Shown here piece after piece: positions 16,827 through 24,035 of a DNA stretch of 64,000 nt. The notes below the pieces were generated by a model. That model had not been told where the DNA came from, did not search any database, and saw nothing but the letters and a program-made list of their open reading frames with translations. The translations under genes and the position numbers were made by a program. The stretch is from DATMRS01 sp035566015 (GTDB lineage: Bacteria > Pseudomonadota > Alphaproteobacteria > Sphingomonadales > Sphingomonadaceae): positions 124,001-188,000 of the forward strand of contig DATMRS010000022.1 in assembly GCA_035566015.1 (NCBI GenBank), read 5' to 3'. How positions within the stretch are numbered: the stretch's first letter is position 1; the number at the start of each line of letters is the position of its first letter.

Positions 16827-17831
16827 GTGGAAAAGAGAAGGATAGGCGGTTCGCCGCTCGAAATCGCGCCGCTGATGTTCGGCGGCAACGTCTTCGGATG
16901 GACGGCCGATGCGCCGACATCATTCGCGCTGCTCGACGCTTTCGTCGATGCGGGCTTCAACGCGATCGACACCGCGGACGCCTATACGCGCTTCCTTCCC
17001 GGCCATGTCGGCGGCGAATCCGAAACGGTGATCGGCGAGTGGCTGGCGCGCAGCGGCCGGCGCGCGTCAGTGGTGATCGCCACCAAGGTGGGCCTGCCGA
17101 TGGGGGAGAATGAGAAGGGCCTGTCGCGTGCTTATATCCACCGCGCGGTGGACGCGTCACTGCGGCGATTGCAGACAGATTATATCGATCTTTATCAGTC
17201 GCATATAGATGATCCTTCGGTTCCAATGGAAGAAACGCTGGACGCCTATGCCCGGCTGATCGAGGCTGGCAAGGTGCGTGCGATCGGCCTGTCCAACTTC
17301 AGTGCCGGACGGATCAAAGAGGCGCTCGACCTTTCGGAAGCCCAGGGTCTGCCGCGCTATGAGAGCCTGCAACCCTGGTACAATCTCTACGATCGCGGCC
17401 AATATGAAGGGGAGAATGAACCGCTCTGTCAGGAGCGGGGGCTCGGCGTTATCTCCTATTTCGGGCTGGCGAGCGGTTTCCTCACCGGCAAATATCGCAG
17501 CGAGGCTGATCTTGAAGGGCGTGCGCGCGGCTATCGGGCGCGCAACTATCTGAACGATCGCGGGCTGGGCATTCTCGCCGCGCTCGATGAGGTCGCGGCA
17601 CGGCACGGGGCGCGGCCGGCGCAGATCGCGCTCGCCTGGCTGATGGCGCGCCCCAGCATCACCGCGCCGATCGCCAGTGCGACCAACCTCGACCAGTTGG
17701 CCGAGCTGATGGCCGCGGCGCGCATAAGCCTGGGCCAAGAGGATATGGCCCGGCTCGACGCGGCGAGCGCGCAGGCGCCGGGCACGCCGGTGGCGGGCGC
17801 TGGTCAGCCTGCGGGTGGCGGCGCGTCGTAA
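16827..17831 (+). CDS. Aldo/keto reductase
   Basis: 334 aa, (beta/alpha)8 oxidoreductase that uses NADPH to reduce aldehydes or ketones. Visible landmarks are LMFGGNVFGW, the catalytic Asp/Tyr pair GFNAIDTADAYTRF, the catalytic Lys in VVIATKVGLPM, and YIDLYQSHIDDPSVPMEETL. The GTG at 16827 is preceded by AGGAG at 16817-16821 and gives the expected N-terminus VEKRRIGGSPLEIAP; the ATG 63 bases upstream lies in the NTF2-like promoter. Its 3' end overlaps the convergent MFS gene by 28 bases. Confidence 0.88.
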   Translation: MEKRRIGGSPLEIAPLMFGGNVFGWTADAPTSFALLDAFVDAGFNAIDTADAYTRFLPGHVGGESETVIGEWLARSGRRASVVIATKVGLPMGENEKGLSRAYIHRAVDASLRRLQTDYIDLYQSHIDDPSVPMEETLDAYARLIEAGKVRAIGLSNFSAGRIKEALDLSEAQGLPRYESLQPWYNLYDRGQYEGENEPLCQERGLGVISYFGLASGFLTGKYRSEADLEGRARGYRARNYLNDRGLGILAALDEVAARHGARPAQIALAWLMARPSITAPIASATNLDQLAELMAAARISLGQEDMARLDAASAQAPGTPVAGAGQPAGGGAS

Positions 17832-19228
17832 TGGCGATCGAGGTCTTGCTCCAGATGGCGCGAGGCCAGGAAATAATGGACGCCCGCCCAGACGAAGAGC
17901 AGCGAGGCGAGGACGATCGCCTGGGTGATCCCGGTGGCCGAAGCCGCGCCACAGGCTTGCGCCAGCGCCGCGCTGCCGCCGGGCAGAGGCGCGCCGCCCG
18001 GGCATAGAGCCGCGAAATCGCCCGCCGTGAAGGCGCGGTTCGCGAGCAGGTCGCTGACGATGCCGATCAGCGTCGGGCCGAGACCGATACCCACCAGGCC
18101 GAGCACGAGGCTGAGCACGAAAGCAGACGAGGCGCGCATATTGGCCCCCACCATGTTCTGCGCGAGCGCCAGCGTCGGCGTATAATAAACGAATAGCGCG
18201 ATATGGCCGGCGAGGAGCAGCCACATCGCCTGGCTCACCGTCGGCTGGATGACGCCGAGCACGAAAAGAGGCGTGGCGAGCGCGAGCGCGATCGCCGGCC
18301 CCCAGACGAACCAGCGGCGCTGGCGGGCGGCGAGGCGTTCCACCCCGAAGCCGCCCAGCGCCAGGCCGGAGGCCATGGCGACGATGCTGATGAGGCCGAT
18401 CAACTGGCCCGCCTCGGCCATCGAGATATGGAAGACGGACACGAAATAGCGGCCCCAGAACTGGCCGATACCGTTCATCGCGGTCGCCGCCAGCCCCGCG
18501 CCGATCAGCACATGAACCATCGAGCGCTTCTTGAGCAGGAAGCGGAAGGCCTCCCACATCGAAGGGGGCGGGCCGGCATGGGTTGCGGCATCGAACTGGC
18601 CGCGTCGCGGCTCACGCAGCGTGAAGAAAGCGAGCGCGGCGATGAGCAGGCTGGGCACGCTCAGGCCGACGAACCAGAGCCGCCAGCTCGCATGCTCGGC
18701 CACCCAGCCGCCTATCATCGAGCCCGCCAGCGCACCCAGCGGCGCGCCGAGCCAGATGACGGTCATCGCCGAGGCGCGTTGCCGCGCGGGATAATGATCG
18801 CCGATCAGCGAGGAGACGGGCGGGCCGAAACCCGCGTCGCCCGCGCCCACGCCGATCCGGAACAGCAGTATCTGGACGAAGCTGCGCGCCTGCGAACAGA
18901 GCAGCAGGAAGGCGGAGAACACCGCGACCGACCCAGCGATGATCTTTGCCCGGCTATGATGTTCGGCAAGGCGCGCGAGCGGCAGGCCCAGCAGCGTGTA
19001 GAAGATCGCGAAACCCAACCCCTGGATCAGGCCAAGCTCGGTATCGCTGAGCTTCAGATCGAGCTTCAGCGCGGGCGCCACCGCCGCAAGGCCCTGTCGA
19101 TCGGCGAGATTGAGCATGTTGACCAGCATCAGGACGATCAGCAGCCAGGTGCGATAGCCGCGCGAATGGCCCTCCTTTTCACGCGCCGCTTCGGGCGGCA
19201 GGGCCGTCGCGTCGATACTCTTGTCCAT
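17804..19228 (-). CDS. MFS transporter (spinster-like)
   Basis: 474 aa with 12 predicted membrane segments. The loop after TM2 carries the MFS signature LARLAEHHSRAKIIAGS, and the segment DAGFGPPVSSLIGDHYPARQRASAM after TM4 is typical of the spinster-like sugar-phosphate/organic-anion subgroup that also occurs near aromatic catabolic genes. Substrate unknown. Located 95 bases downstream of a MarR-family gene on the same strand, with a TTGACA-containing promoter-like sequence between them. Confidence 0.85.
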   Translation of the reverse strand: MDKSIDATALPPEAAREKEGHSRGYRTWLLIVLMLVNMLNLADRQGLAAVAPALKLDLKLSDTELGLIQGLGFAIFYTLLGLPLARLAEHHSRAKIIAGSVAVFSAFLLLCSQARSFVQILLFRIGVGAGDAGFGPPVSSLIGDHYPARQRASAMTVIWLGAPLGALAGSMIGGWVAEHASWRLWFVGLSVPSLLIAALAFFTLREPRRGQFDAATHAGPPPSMWEAFRFLLKKRSMVHVLIGAGLAATAMNGIGQFWGRYFVSVFHISMAEAGQLIGLISIVAMASGLALGGFGVERLAARQRRWFVWGPAIALALATPLFVLGVIQPTVSQAMWLLLAGHIALFVYYTPTLALAQNMVGANMRASSAFVLSLVLGLVGIGLGPTLIGIVSDLLANRAFTAGDFAALCPGGAPLPGGSAALAQACGAASATGITQAIVLASLLFVWAGVHYFLASRHLEQDLDRHYDAPPPAG

Positions 19229-19278
19229 AAGGCTGGCTTTCCCGAAGAGCGGAGGGGCGCCCCCCGGCGGTTCCTCGA

Positions 19279-19306
19279 TGACAACTCAATGAACTGGCCT
19301 TTGTCA
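19279..19306 (-). promoter_or_regulatory. Promoter with inverted repeat upstream of the MFS gene
   Basis: TGACAA (19279-19284) and TTGTCA (19301-19306) form an inverted repeat with a 16-base spacer. On the minus strand one arm is part of a consensus -35 box TTGACA. The element sits between the MarR gene and the MFS start, so it may be both promoter and operator for that MarR protein. This is inference from layout. Confidence 0.4.
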
Positions 19307-19323
19307 AGCCGTCAGTGGTGTCG

Positions 19324-19869
19324 TCAATGGTTCAGCCGCTCCAGCGATCGCTCGGCGATCGTCCACAGAAGTGAGGCCGCCTGCTCGACATCTTCCTTGC
19401 CCGACGGCTGGAGCAGGTCGTGGAGAAAGGCGCGGATCGGCTTTTCCAGCCGCATATATAGATCGAGCCCCGCCGGCGTGAGCGAGAAGGTCGGGCTGCG
19501 TCTGTCGCGGCGGTTCGGCGTGCGACTGACGAAGCCGTCCGCGACCAGATCGCGCGCCGCGCGGCTGACTTCGGCGCGATCGACGCAGCCCCCTTCGGCA
19601 AGGCTTCGCACGGTGCCGGTCTCGACGAGATGGAGCTGCGCCACCACCCGCCATTGCGAGAGCGTCACCGGCGCCTGCTCGTCCTGCAATATCTTCACGA
19701 GACAGCGGTCGAACAGCTTGGCGGCGATGCCCAGCCGGTAGCCGAAGAAATGCAGATCATCGAGGCTGTGGAGCGGCAGGATTCGCTCTATCTCCAGCGG
19801 TGGGCGCGACGGCGAGGCGCGGCGCTCTTCCTTGGCGATTTCCGGCATGGTGGCGCTATCGTTCGGCAT
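19324..19869 (-). CDS. MarR family transcriptional regulator
   Basis: About 181 aa with a central winged helix: LSQWRVVAQLHLVETGTVRSLAEG, recognition helix DRAEVSRAARDLVADGFV, and the wing SRTPNRRDRRSPTFSLTPAG. The N-terminal 45 residues are charged and probably disordered. First in-frame ATG is 19869 (MPNDSATMPEIAKEE); a TTG at 19938 would extend it. It lies just upstream of an MFS carrier on the same strand and likely controls it in response to a small ligand. Confidence 0.82.
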   Translation of the reverse strand: MPNDSATMPEIAKEERRASPSRPPLEIERILPLHSLDDLHFFGYRLGIAAKLFDRCLVKILQDEQAPVTLSQWRVVAQLHLVETGTVRSLAEGGCVDRAEVSRAARDLVADGFVSRTPNRRDRRSPTFSLTPAGLDLYMRLEKPIRAFLHDLLQPSGKEDVEQAASLLWTIAERSLERLNH

Positions 19870-19947
19870 GATGCTTGGTAGCCGACGCCCTTCGCGCCTG
19901 TCCACCACTTGCTTCGAATGCTTATCATCCCGCGCCAACGCGGCGCG

Positions 19948-21204
19948 TCAACGGTCGGCAGCATCCTCATGGCGCGGCATCGGCAGCCAAAGGCCGATCA
20001 GCGGCAGCACGACCATCAGTGCGCCCGACGCCGCGATCGTCATCTGTATGCCGTGCCCGCTTGCGACATGGCCCCACAGCCAGCTTCCCAGTGCGATGCC
20101 GCCGAAGGTCACGCTGCTGACGATCGCCGTCACCCGGCCGACAATCGCGCGCGGCGACCAGAGCTGGCCCGCCACGCTGAATCCTGACAGCGCCTGCACC
20201 CAGCCCGCGCCGGCGACGACGAGCAGCGCGAGCGTCGGCCACAGCCCCGGCTTGAGCGCGACGAGCAGGCAGCCGCAGCCGTAGATCAGCCCCGCACCGC
20301 GAATGATCGCCTCGCTGCTATACCGCTGGCGGAACCAGGTGGCGCTGGCCGCGCCGATCACCGCGCCCACGCCGAGGGCGCCGAGTAATAGGCCGAACAC
20401 CACCGATCCGCCATGGATCATGTCGCGCGCAACGAGCGGCATCAGCGCCCAGGCCGCGCTGCCCGCCATGGTGAAGGTGAAGGCGCGGGCGATGATCGTG
20501 CGCACCGGCGATGAATGGAAGACGAAGCGCAGCCCGTCGCCGATCGCCTTGCCCATCGGCGACTTCACGCCGCTGAGCGACACTTTCGGCCGCCACAGCA
20601 GGAGGACGACGATCACCGCGACATAGCTCGCCGCGTTGATGACAAATGCCATCGACGAGCCGCCGACGGCGACGATCACGCCGCCGAGCGCGGGGCCGAG
20701 GCTGCGCGCGACGTTGAAGGCGAGGATGTTGAGCGCAACCGCGCCCGCCAGTTCGGCGCGCGGCACGATATCGCCGATCGACGCCTGAATTGCGGGATTG
20801 AAGAAGGCGACACCGCAGGCGAGCGCGACGGTGAGCCCGATTACCGCCCACGGCGTCGCCTGATGCTGCGAGGCGAGCAGCGCAAGGAGGATTGAGACGG
20901 CGAGCATCGAAAGCTGTGCGCCCAGCATCACGCGGCGCCGGTCGTGTACGTCGGCGAAGGCGCCGGCGGGCAGCGCGAGCAGCATGATCGGCAGCGACGC
21001 CGCGGACTGGACGAGCGCGATCATGTCGGCCGATTGCCGCAGTTCGGTCAGCAGCCAGGCCGCGCCCACCGATTGCACCGCATTGCCGAAATTGGCGAGC
21101 AGGCTGCCGAACCAGATGGCGAGAAACAGGCGATGCTTGAGCGGCGAAAGGGTGGTGGGCCGCGGACCTGGCGTCCCCGCCGGTTGGCTGATGCTGGCAG
21201 TCAC
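19948..21204 (-). CDS. MFS transporter (EntS/DHA3-like)
   Basis: 418 aa, 12 membrane segments. The sequence HRLFLAIWFGSLLANFGNAVQSVGAAWLL at TM1 and LPAGAFADVHDRRRVML after TM2 match the PF05977-type MFS group, which includes siderophore exporter EntS and many putative effluxers. A GTG at 21204 with GGAAGGGGG seven bases upstream is a better start than the CTG/ATG frame beginning at 21243. Ends 78 bases from the MarR start. Export of a small metabolite is the general expectation; substrate not evident. Confidence 0.83.
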   Translation of the reverse strand: MTASISQPAGTPGPRPTTLSPLKHRLFLAIWFGSLLANFGNAVQSVGAAWLLTELRQSADMIALVQSAASLPIMLLALPAGAFADVHDRRRVMLGAQLSMLAVSILLALLASQHQATPWAVIGLTVALACGVAFFNPAIQASIGDIVPRAELAGAVALNILAFNVARSLGPALGGVIVAVGGSSMAFVINAASYVAVIVVLLLWRPKVSLSGVKSPMGKAIGDGLRFVFHSSPVRTIIARAFTFTMAGSAAWALMPLVARDMIHGGSVVFGLLLGALGVGAVIGAASATWFRQRYSSEAIIRGAGLIYGCGCLLVALKPGLWPTLALLVVAGAGWVQALSGFSVAGQLWSPRAIVGRVTAIVSSVTFGGIALGSWLWGHVASGHGIQMTIAASGALMVVLPLIGLWLPMPRHEDAADR

Positions 21205-21338
21205 GAAACGCCCCCTTCCCGATATGCTTGTAGGGCAAAGCATTTCCCTCGCGCCATCGCAAGGGGATATTATGAGACGGCCGGGCGCGCATCCGAATCG
21301 GGCACGTCCATGCTATTGCCGAAGAGAGGAGGGCCGCC

Positions 21339-21617
21339 ATGCTCCGTCGTCATTTGCGTGTATATGGACGTGTTCAGGGCGTCTTCTTTCGCGCCTGGTC
21401 CGAACGGCGCGCGCGTGTGCTGGGCCTCGCCGGTTGGGTGCGCAACCGCCGCGACGGCAGCGTGGAGATTCTGGTGGAAGGCGATCCGGCGACCGTCACC
21501 GCTTTCGTGGCGGAGTGTCGCAGGGGGCCGCCCGACGCGCGTGTCGAGCGGATCGAGGAGGAGGCCGCGCTGGATGACGAACTGCTGTCGGGCTTCGTCT
21601 GCCGTCCGACGCTCTGA
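21339..21617 (+). CDS. acyP: Acylphosphatase
   Basis: 92 aa, the standard length. Contains the phosphate-binding signature VYGRVQGVFFRAW (with the essential Arg) and the catalytic-Asn motif GWVRNRRDGSVEIL. Hydrolyses acyl phosphates such as acetyl phosphate or carbamoyl phosphate. GGAGG sits at 21328-21332, seven bases before the ATG. Stand-alone gene. Confidence 0.95.
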   Translation: MLRRHLRVYGRVQGVFFRAWSERRARVLGLAGWVRNRRDGSVEILVEGDPATVTAFVAECRRGPPDARVERIEEEAALDDELLSGFVCRPTL

Positions 21618-21619
21618 CG

Positions 21620-21668
21620 AAAAAAAAGGGGCGATGCTGGTGCCGGGGACGTACCCGCACCGCCCCGG
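21620..21668 (-). terminator. Rho-independent terminator of the PA2169-family gene
   Basis: Read on the minus strand, a GC-rich stem (GGGGCGGTGCGGG pairing with CCCGGCACC...CGCCCC, with a small bulge) is followed by eight T residues (the A run at 21620-21627 on the plus strand). It directly follows the stop at 21673. Confidence 0.75.
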
Positions 21669-21672
21669 AAGA

Positions 21673-22122
21673 TCAGTGATGCAGGCTGTGTTTCAGGTCG
21701 CGCATCTGGTCATGCCCCGATTTCACGGACACGAACGCCTGTTCGACGACGTTGCGCGCCATGGTCGAGAGATCCTCGTCCGCCAGCGCATCTTCGAACT
21801 TGTGCTTGATATGATCCTCGCCGCGCTCGACCTCATCGACGACGGCGGTGTCGCCGCCGGCAATGCTGTTGCGCAGGTTGGTGAACATGCGGTGCATCGA
21901 AGCCAGCGTCGTGCCCTCGTCTTCGGGCTGGCCGCCGAGGCGGACCACCTCGCTCTGGAGCTTGCTGGCCACCGAACTGCGCTCTTCCGCGCGTGTCCGG
22001 AACAACTGGATATAGCGCGTATTGTCGGCGTCCTTCGCCGCTTCCGCATAGCCCGCCGCGCTGTCGAGCGTGGTGGCGATCAATCCGTTGAGGACGCTGA
22101 TGTCGTGGTCCTGGTTAGCCAT
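21673..22122 (-). CDS. PA2169/DUF2383 family four-helix-bundle protein
   Basis: 149 aa, nearly all helical, beginning MANQDHDISVLNGLIATTLDSAAGYAEAA. This is the ferritin-like four-helix protein family often annotated PA2169 or DUF2383. Acidic and His residues occur at helix positions (for example ERGEDHIKHKFEDAL) but I cannot show a metal site. Members are often stress-induced; function unknown. A strong terminator follows it. Confidence 0.82.
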   Translation of the reverse strand: MANQDHDISVLNGLIATTLDSAAGYAEAAKDADNTRYIQLFRTRAEERSSVASKLQSEVVRLGGQPEDEGTTLASMHRMFTNLRNSIAGGDTAVVDEVERGEDHIKHKFEDALADEDLSTMARNVVEQAFVSVKSGHDQMRDLKHSLHH

Positions 22123-22206
22123 GGCAGGTGCCTCTCTGTCGTATCAGGGGAACTGCCATAACGCGCGATCATCGCGCCAAGGTCCGACGCCTTGCGACGG
22201 ATGGCG

Positions 22207-22416
22207 TCAGGCGCGCCATCGGCCGGTTTCCATCCAGCGCAGCAGCGGCTTCAGCGGCATGATCCAGATGATGCCGAGCAGGATATAGATCGGCGCCTGC
22301 GCGAGTGCCGGCAGCCGCCCGATCGGTCCGGCGAAACTTGCCACCAGCACCGCCCAGATCAGGATGAGCAGAAGGATGAGCGCCATGCCCACCGGTTTGC
22401 GCCAACTCGGGTTCAT
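22207..22416 (-). CDS. DUF2842 small membrane protein
   Basis: 69 aa with two membrane segments (about residues 9-28 and 40-58) and the family end KPLLRWMETGRWRA. DUF2842 proteins are conserved in alphaproteobacteria and uncharacterised. The ATG at 22416 overlaps the stop of the 5-formyl-THF cyclo-ligase gene (ATGA), so it is the last gene of that operon. Confidence 0.85.
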   Translation of the reverse strand: MNPSWRKPVGMALILLLILIWAVLVASFAGPIGRLPALAQAPIYILLGIIWIMPLKPLLRWMETGRWRA

Positions 22417-22976
22417 GCCGGTTCGATCCATTCCAGTTCGGTGGCGATGCCGTGCAGCGGTACGTCCCAAGGATCGACGGGCAGTGCGTCGACCTCCTGC
22501 ACCGACCAGGCAAGGCCGATGCGGCGGGCATCGGGATAGCGCGCGAAGGCGCGGTCGTAAAAGGCGGCGCCCTGGCCGATCCGTCCCATCGCCCGGTCGA
22601 AACCGACCAGCGGCGTCAGGATCAGGTCCGGTGTTGCCAGGGGGCTGTCCGCGTCGGGCTGACTGAGGCCATAGAGACCGGGATGAAGTGGGTCGCCGGG
22701 GCTCCAGAGATGGAAATGCATCGGATCGGTGCGACTCGTGATGCGCGGCAGCGCGGTGGCGAGGCCCAGCGCGGCGGCGGCGGTGAGGATGGGCAACGGA
22801 TCGACCTCGTCGCCGTCGGACAGATAAGCCGAAACCGTTCCTGCGCCCTTTAGCTGCTTCGTCACCCGCGCGGCGAGTGCCGCGAGCGCGGCTTCATAGC
22901 CGCCTTCCGCGCGTAATTGGGCAACACGGTCGCGCCGGCGCTGGCGCAACAGGGCGCGCCACTCCGCTTTGGTCAT
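22413..22976 (-). CDS. 5-formyltetrahydrofolate cyclo-ligase
   Basis: 187 aa. Converts 5-formyl-THF to 5,10-methenyl-THF with ATP. Motifs: N-terminal basic KAEWRALLRQRRRD, substrate loop YLSDGDEVDPLPIL, and the ATP-binding loop RIGQGAAFYDRAFARYP (family GxGxGxYDR). Gene order zapA - 6S RNA - this gene is the classic proteobacterial arrangement, and 6S RNA can be transcribed with it. Confidence 0.93.
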   Translation of the reverse strand: MTKAEWRALLRQRRRDRVAQLRAEGGYEAALAALAARVTKQLKGAGTVSAYLSDGDEVDPLPILTAAAALGLATALPRITSRTDPMHFHLWSPGDPLHPGLYGLSQPDADSPLATPDLILTPLVGFDRAMGRIGQGAAFYDRAFARYPDARRIGLAWSVQEVDALPVDPWDVPLHGIATELEWIEPA

Positions 22977-22989
22977 GCGGGAAGCGGGG

Positions 22990-23150
22990 TGGCGGGACCA
23001 CCATGGCCGTTTGCCGGAATATCCACTGACGCCGGTAACGTCAGGTGGGGACCATATGTATCAGACCAGGATCCGATCAGGGACAGCCCCCATGGATGAT
23101 GAATAGCCTCAGGGATTTTCATGCGGCTCGTACCGGGCAGTGCCCGCCGC
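22990..23150 (-). ncRNA. ssrS: 6S RNA
   Basis: Lies between zapA and the 5-formyl-THF cyclo-ligase gene on the same strand, the conserved location of 6S RNA. On the minus strand, ATCCCTGAGGCTATTC followed by GGGGGCTGTCCCTGATCGGA resembles the 5' half of E. coli 6S RNA (CUCUGAGAUGUUC, then GGGCCAGUCCCCUGAGCCGA). Terminal segments GGCGGG (reverse of 23143-23148) and CCCGCC (reverse of 22991-22996) can close the long hairpin. 6S RNA mimics an open promoter and holds sigma-70 RNA polymerase in stationary phase. The ends are approximate. Confidence 0.75.
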
Positions 23151-23157
23151 CCTCCAT

Positions 23158-23490
23158 CTAGGCATTCGGCGCGGTCGTCTCAACCCTGTTCGCGAGCGTT
23201 TCCATCCTTTGCGCCAATCGCTCGAGCGCGGAGGCGAGCATCGCGTCCGACTCGGCGCTCGACGGCGACGCCGGAACGGGGCGGCCAGCGCGCAGATCAT
23301 GTATCTCGTCCGCCAGCAGCAGCGCGGCGAAGAGGAGCTGGCGCACTTCGCTCAGCCCGCCCACAGCGCGCGCGGCCTCGAACGCCTTCTCATCGACCAG
23401 CGAGGCGCTGGCGCGCAACTGATCCTCGTCGCCGTCGCGACAGGAGAGCAGGTAGCGGTGCCCGCCGATCTCGATATCGACCTCGGCCAT
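23158..23490 (-). CDS. zapA: Cell division protein ZapA
   Basis: 110 aa. N-terminal FtsZ-binding domain (VDIEIGGHRYLLSCRDGDEDQLRASASLVDEKA) followed by a coiled-coil rich in Leu/Ala/Glu through residue 105. ZapA bundles FtsZ filaments and sharpens the Z ring. Start at MAEVDIEIGG; four extra codons upstream are possible. It directly follows a small coiled-coil gene on the same strand (8-base gap). Confidence 0.9.
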   Translation of the reverse strand: MAEVDIEIGGHRYLLSCRDGDEDQLRASASLVDEKAFEAARAVGGLSEVRQLLFAALLLADEIHDLRAGRPVPASPSSAESDAMLASALERLAQRMETLANRVETTAPNA

Positions 23491-23498
23491 CGCCCGCC

Positions 23499-23717
23499 TC
23501 AACCCGCCCGGGGCGCTTCGAGGAGCAGGCCGAGCTGGTCGACCGCCTCGTTCGCGCGCGCGCGCAGGCGGCGGTGGCGCTCGTCCAGCCTGTCATAGCG
23601 CTGTTGCAGGTCGTTAAGCGCCGGATCGGGCCGTGGCGCGGAGAAATCATGCGATTCGATCCGCGAGAGCGCGCGCTCGATGCGTTCGAGCGCGAGGATG
23701 AGGCGTTCGTCGGTCAT
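23499..23717 (-). CDS. Small coiled-coil protein upstream of zapA (ZauP-like candidate)
   Basis: 72 aa, starting MTDERLILALERIERALSRIE and rich in heptad-spaced Leu/Ile and Arg/Glu through RYDRLDERHRRLRARANEAVDQLGLLL. In Caulobacter a conserved coiled-coil protein, ZauP, is encoded just upstream of zapA and acts with it at the Z ring. Position, size and coiled-coil nature fit, but the assignment rests on context rather than on a motif. An ATG three codons further upstream (23726) is an alternative start. Confidence 0.7.
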   Translation of the reverse strand: MTDERLILALERIERALSRIESHDFSAPRPDPALNDLQQRYDRLDERHRRLRARANEAVDQLGLLLEAPRAG

Positions 23718-23772
23718 CAACGGCATGGCATAGCATGGTGGGGTCGTGCGGCAAGCATGTCTTCCGCTCTTA

Positions 23773-23876
23773 TCCCTCATTCCCGCGAAAGCCGGAATCC
23801 AGGGACGGCGAGTCGATCGATAAGGAAGCGAGCCGAGTCTATGGTCCCCGGCTTGCGCCGGAGTGACGGACAGGGA
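23773..23876. repeat. Dispersed palindromic repeat (REP-like) upstream of tkt
   Basis: The 318-base gap between the ZauP-like gene and tkt contains two imperfect palindromes, CATTCCCGCGAAAGCCGGAATCC (about 23780-23802, given here in two halves: ATTCCCGCGAAA / GCCGGAAT) and CCCCGGCTTGCGCCGGAGTG (about 23843-23862). The same sequence type recurs near 50478-50560 and 50655-50672. It fits the small palindromic repeats scattered between genes in sphingomonad genomes. Confidence 0.6.
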
Positions 23877-24035
23877 GAGTCGCGAGACAAGGCCCAGCCG
23901 CATCACCTGCGCACGAAAATTGTCACGAACGGCCCGCAAGCGGCCGCTCAGGTTGACGATCCGGCGGGAGCGCGACAAAGGAGCCGCGCGTTCGCGCGTC
24001 TTCAACTCCCTTCCGTCGTAAAGGCCTGCCCGATC

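Noticed and set aside
17804..17831. 28-base overlap of the aldo/keto reductase and MFS 3' ends as a sign of frameshift
   Set aside because: Both C-termini are plausible full-length ends; short convergent overlaps are common in compact genomes.
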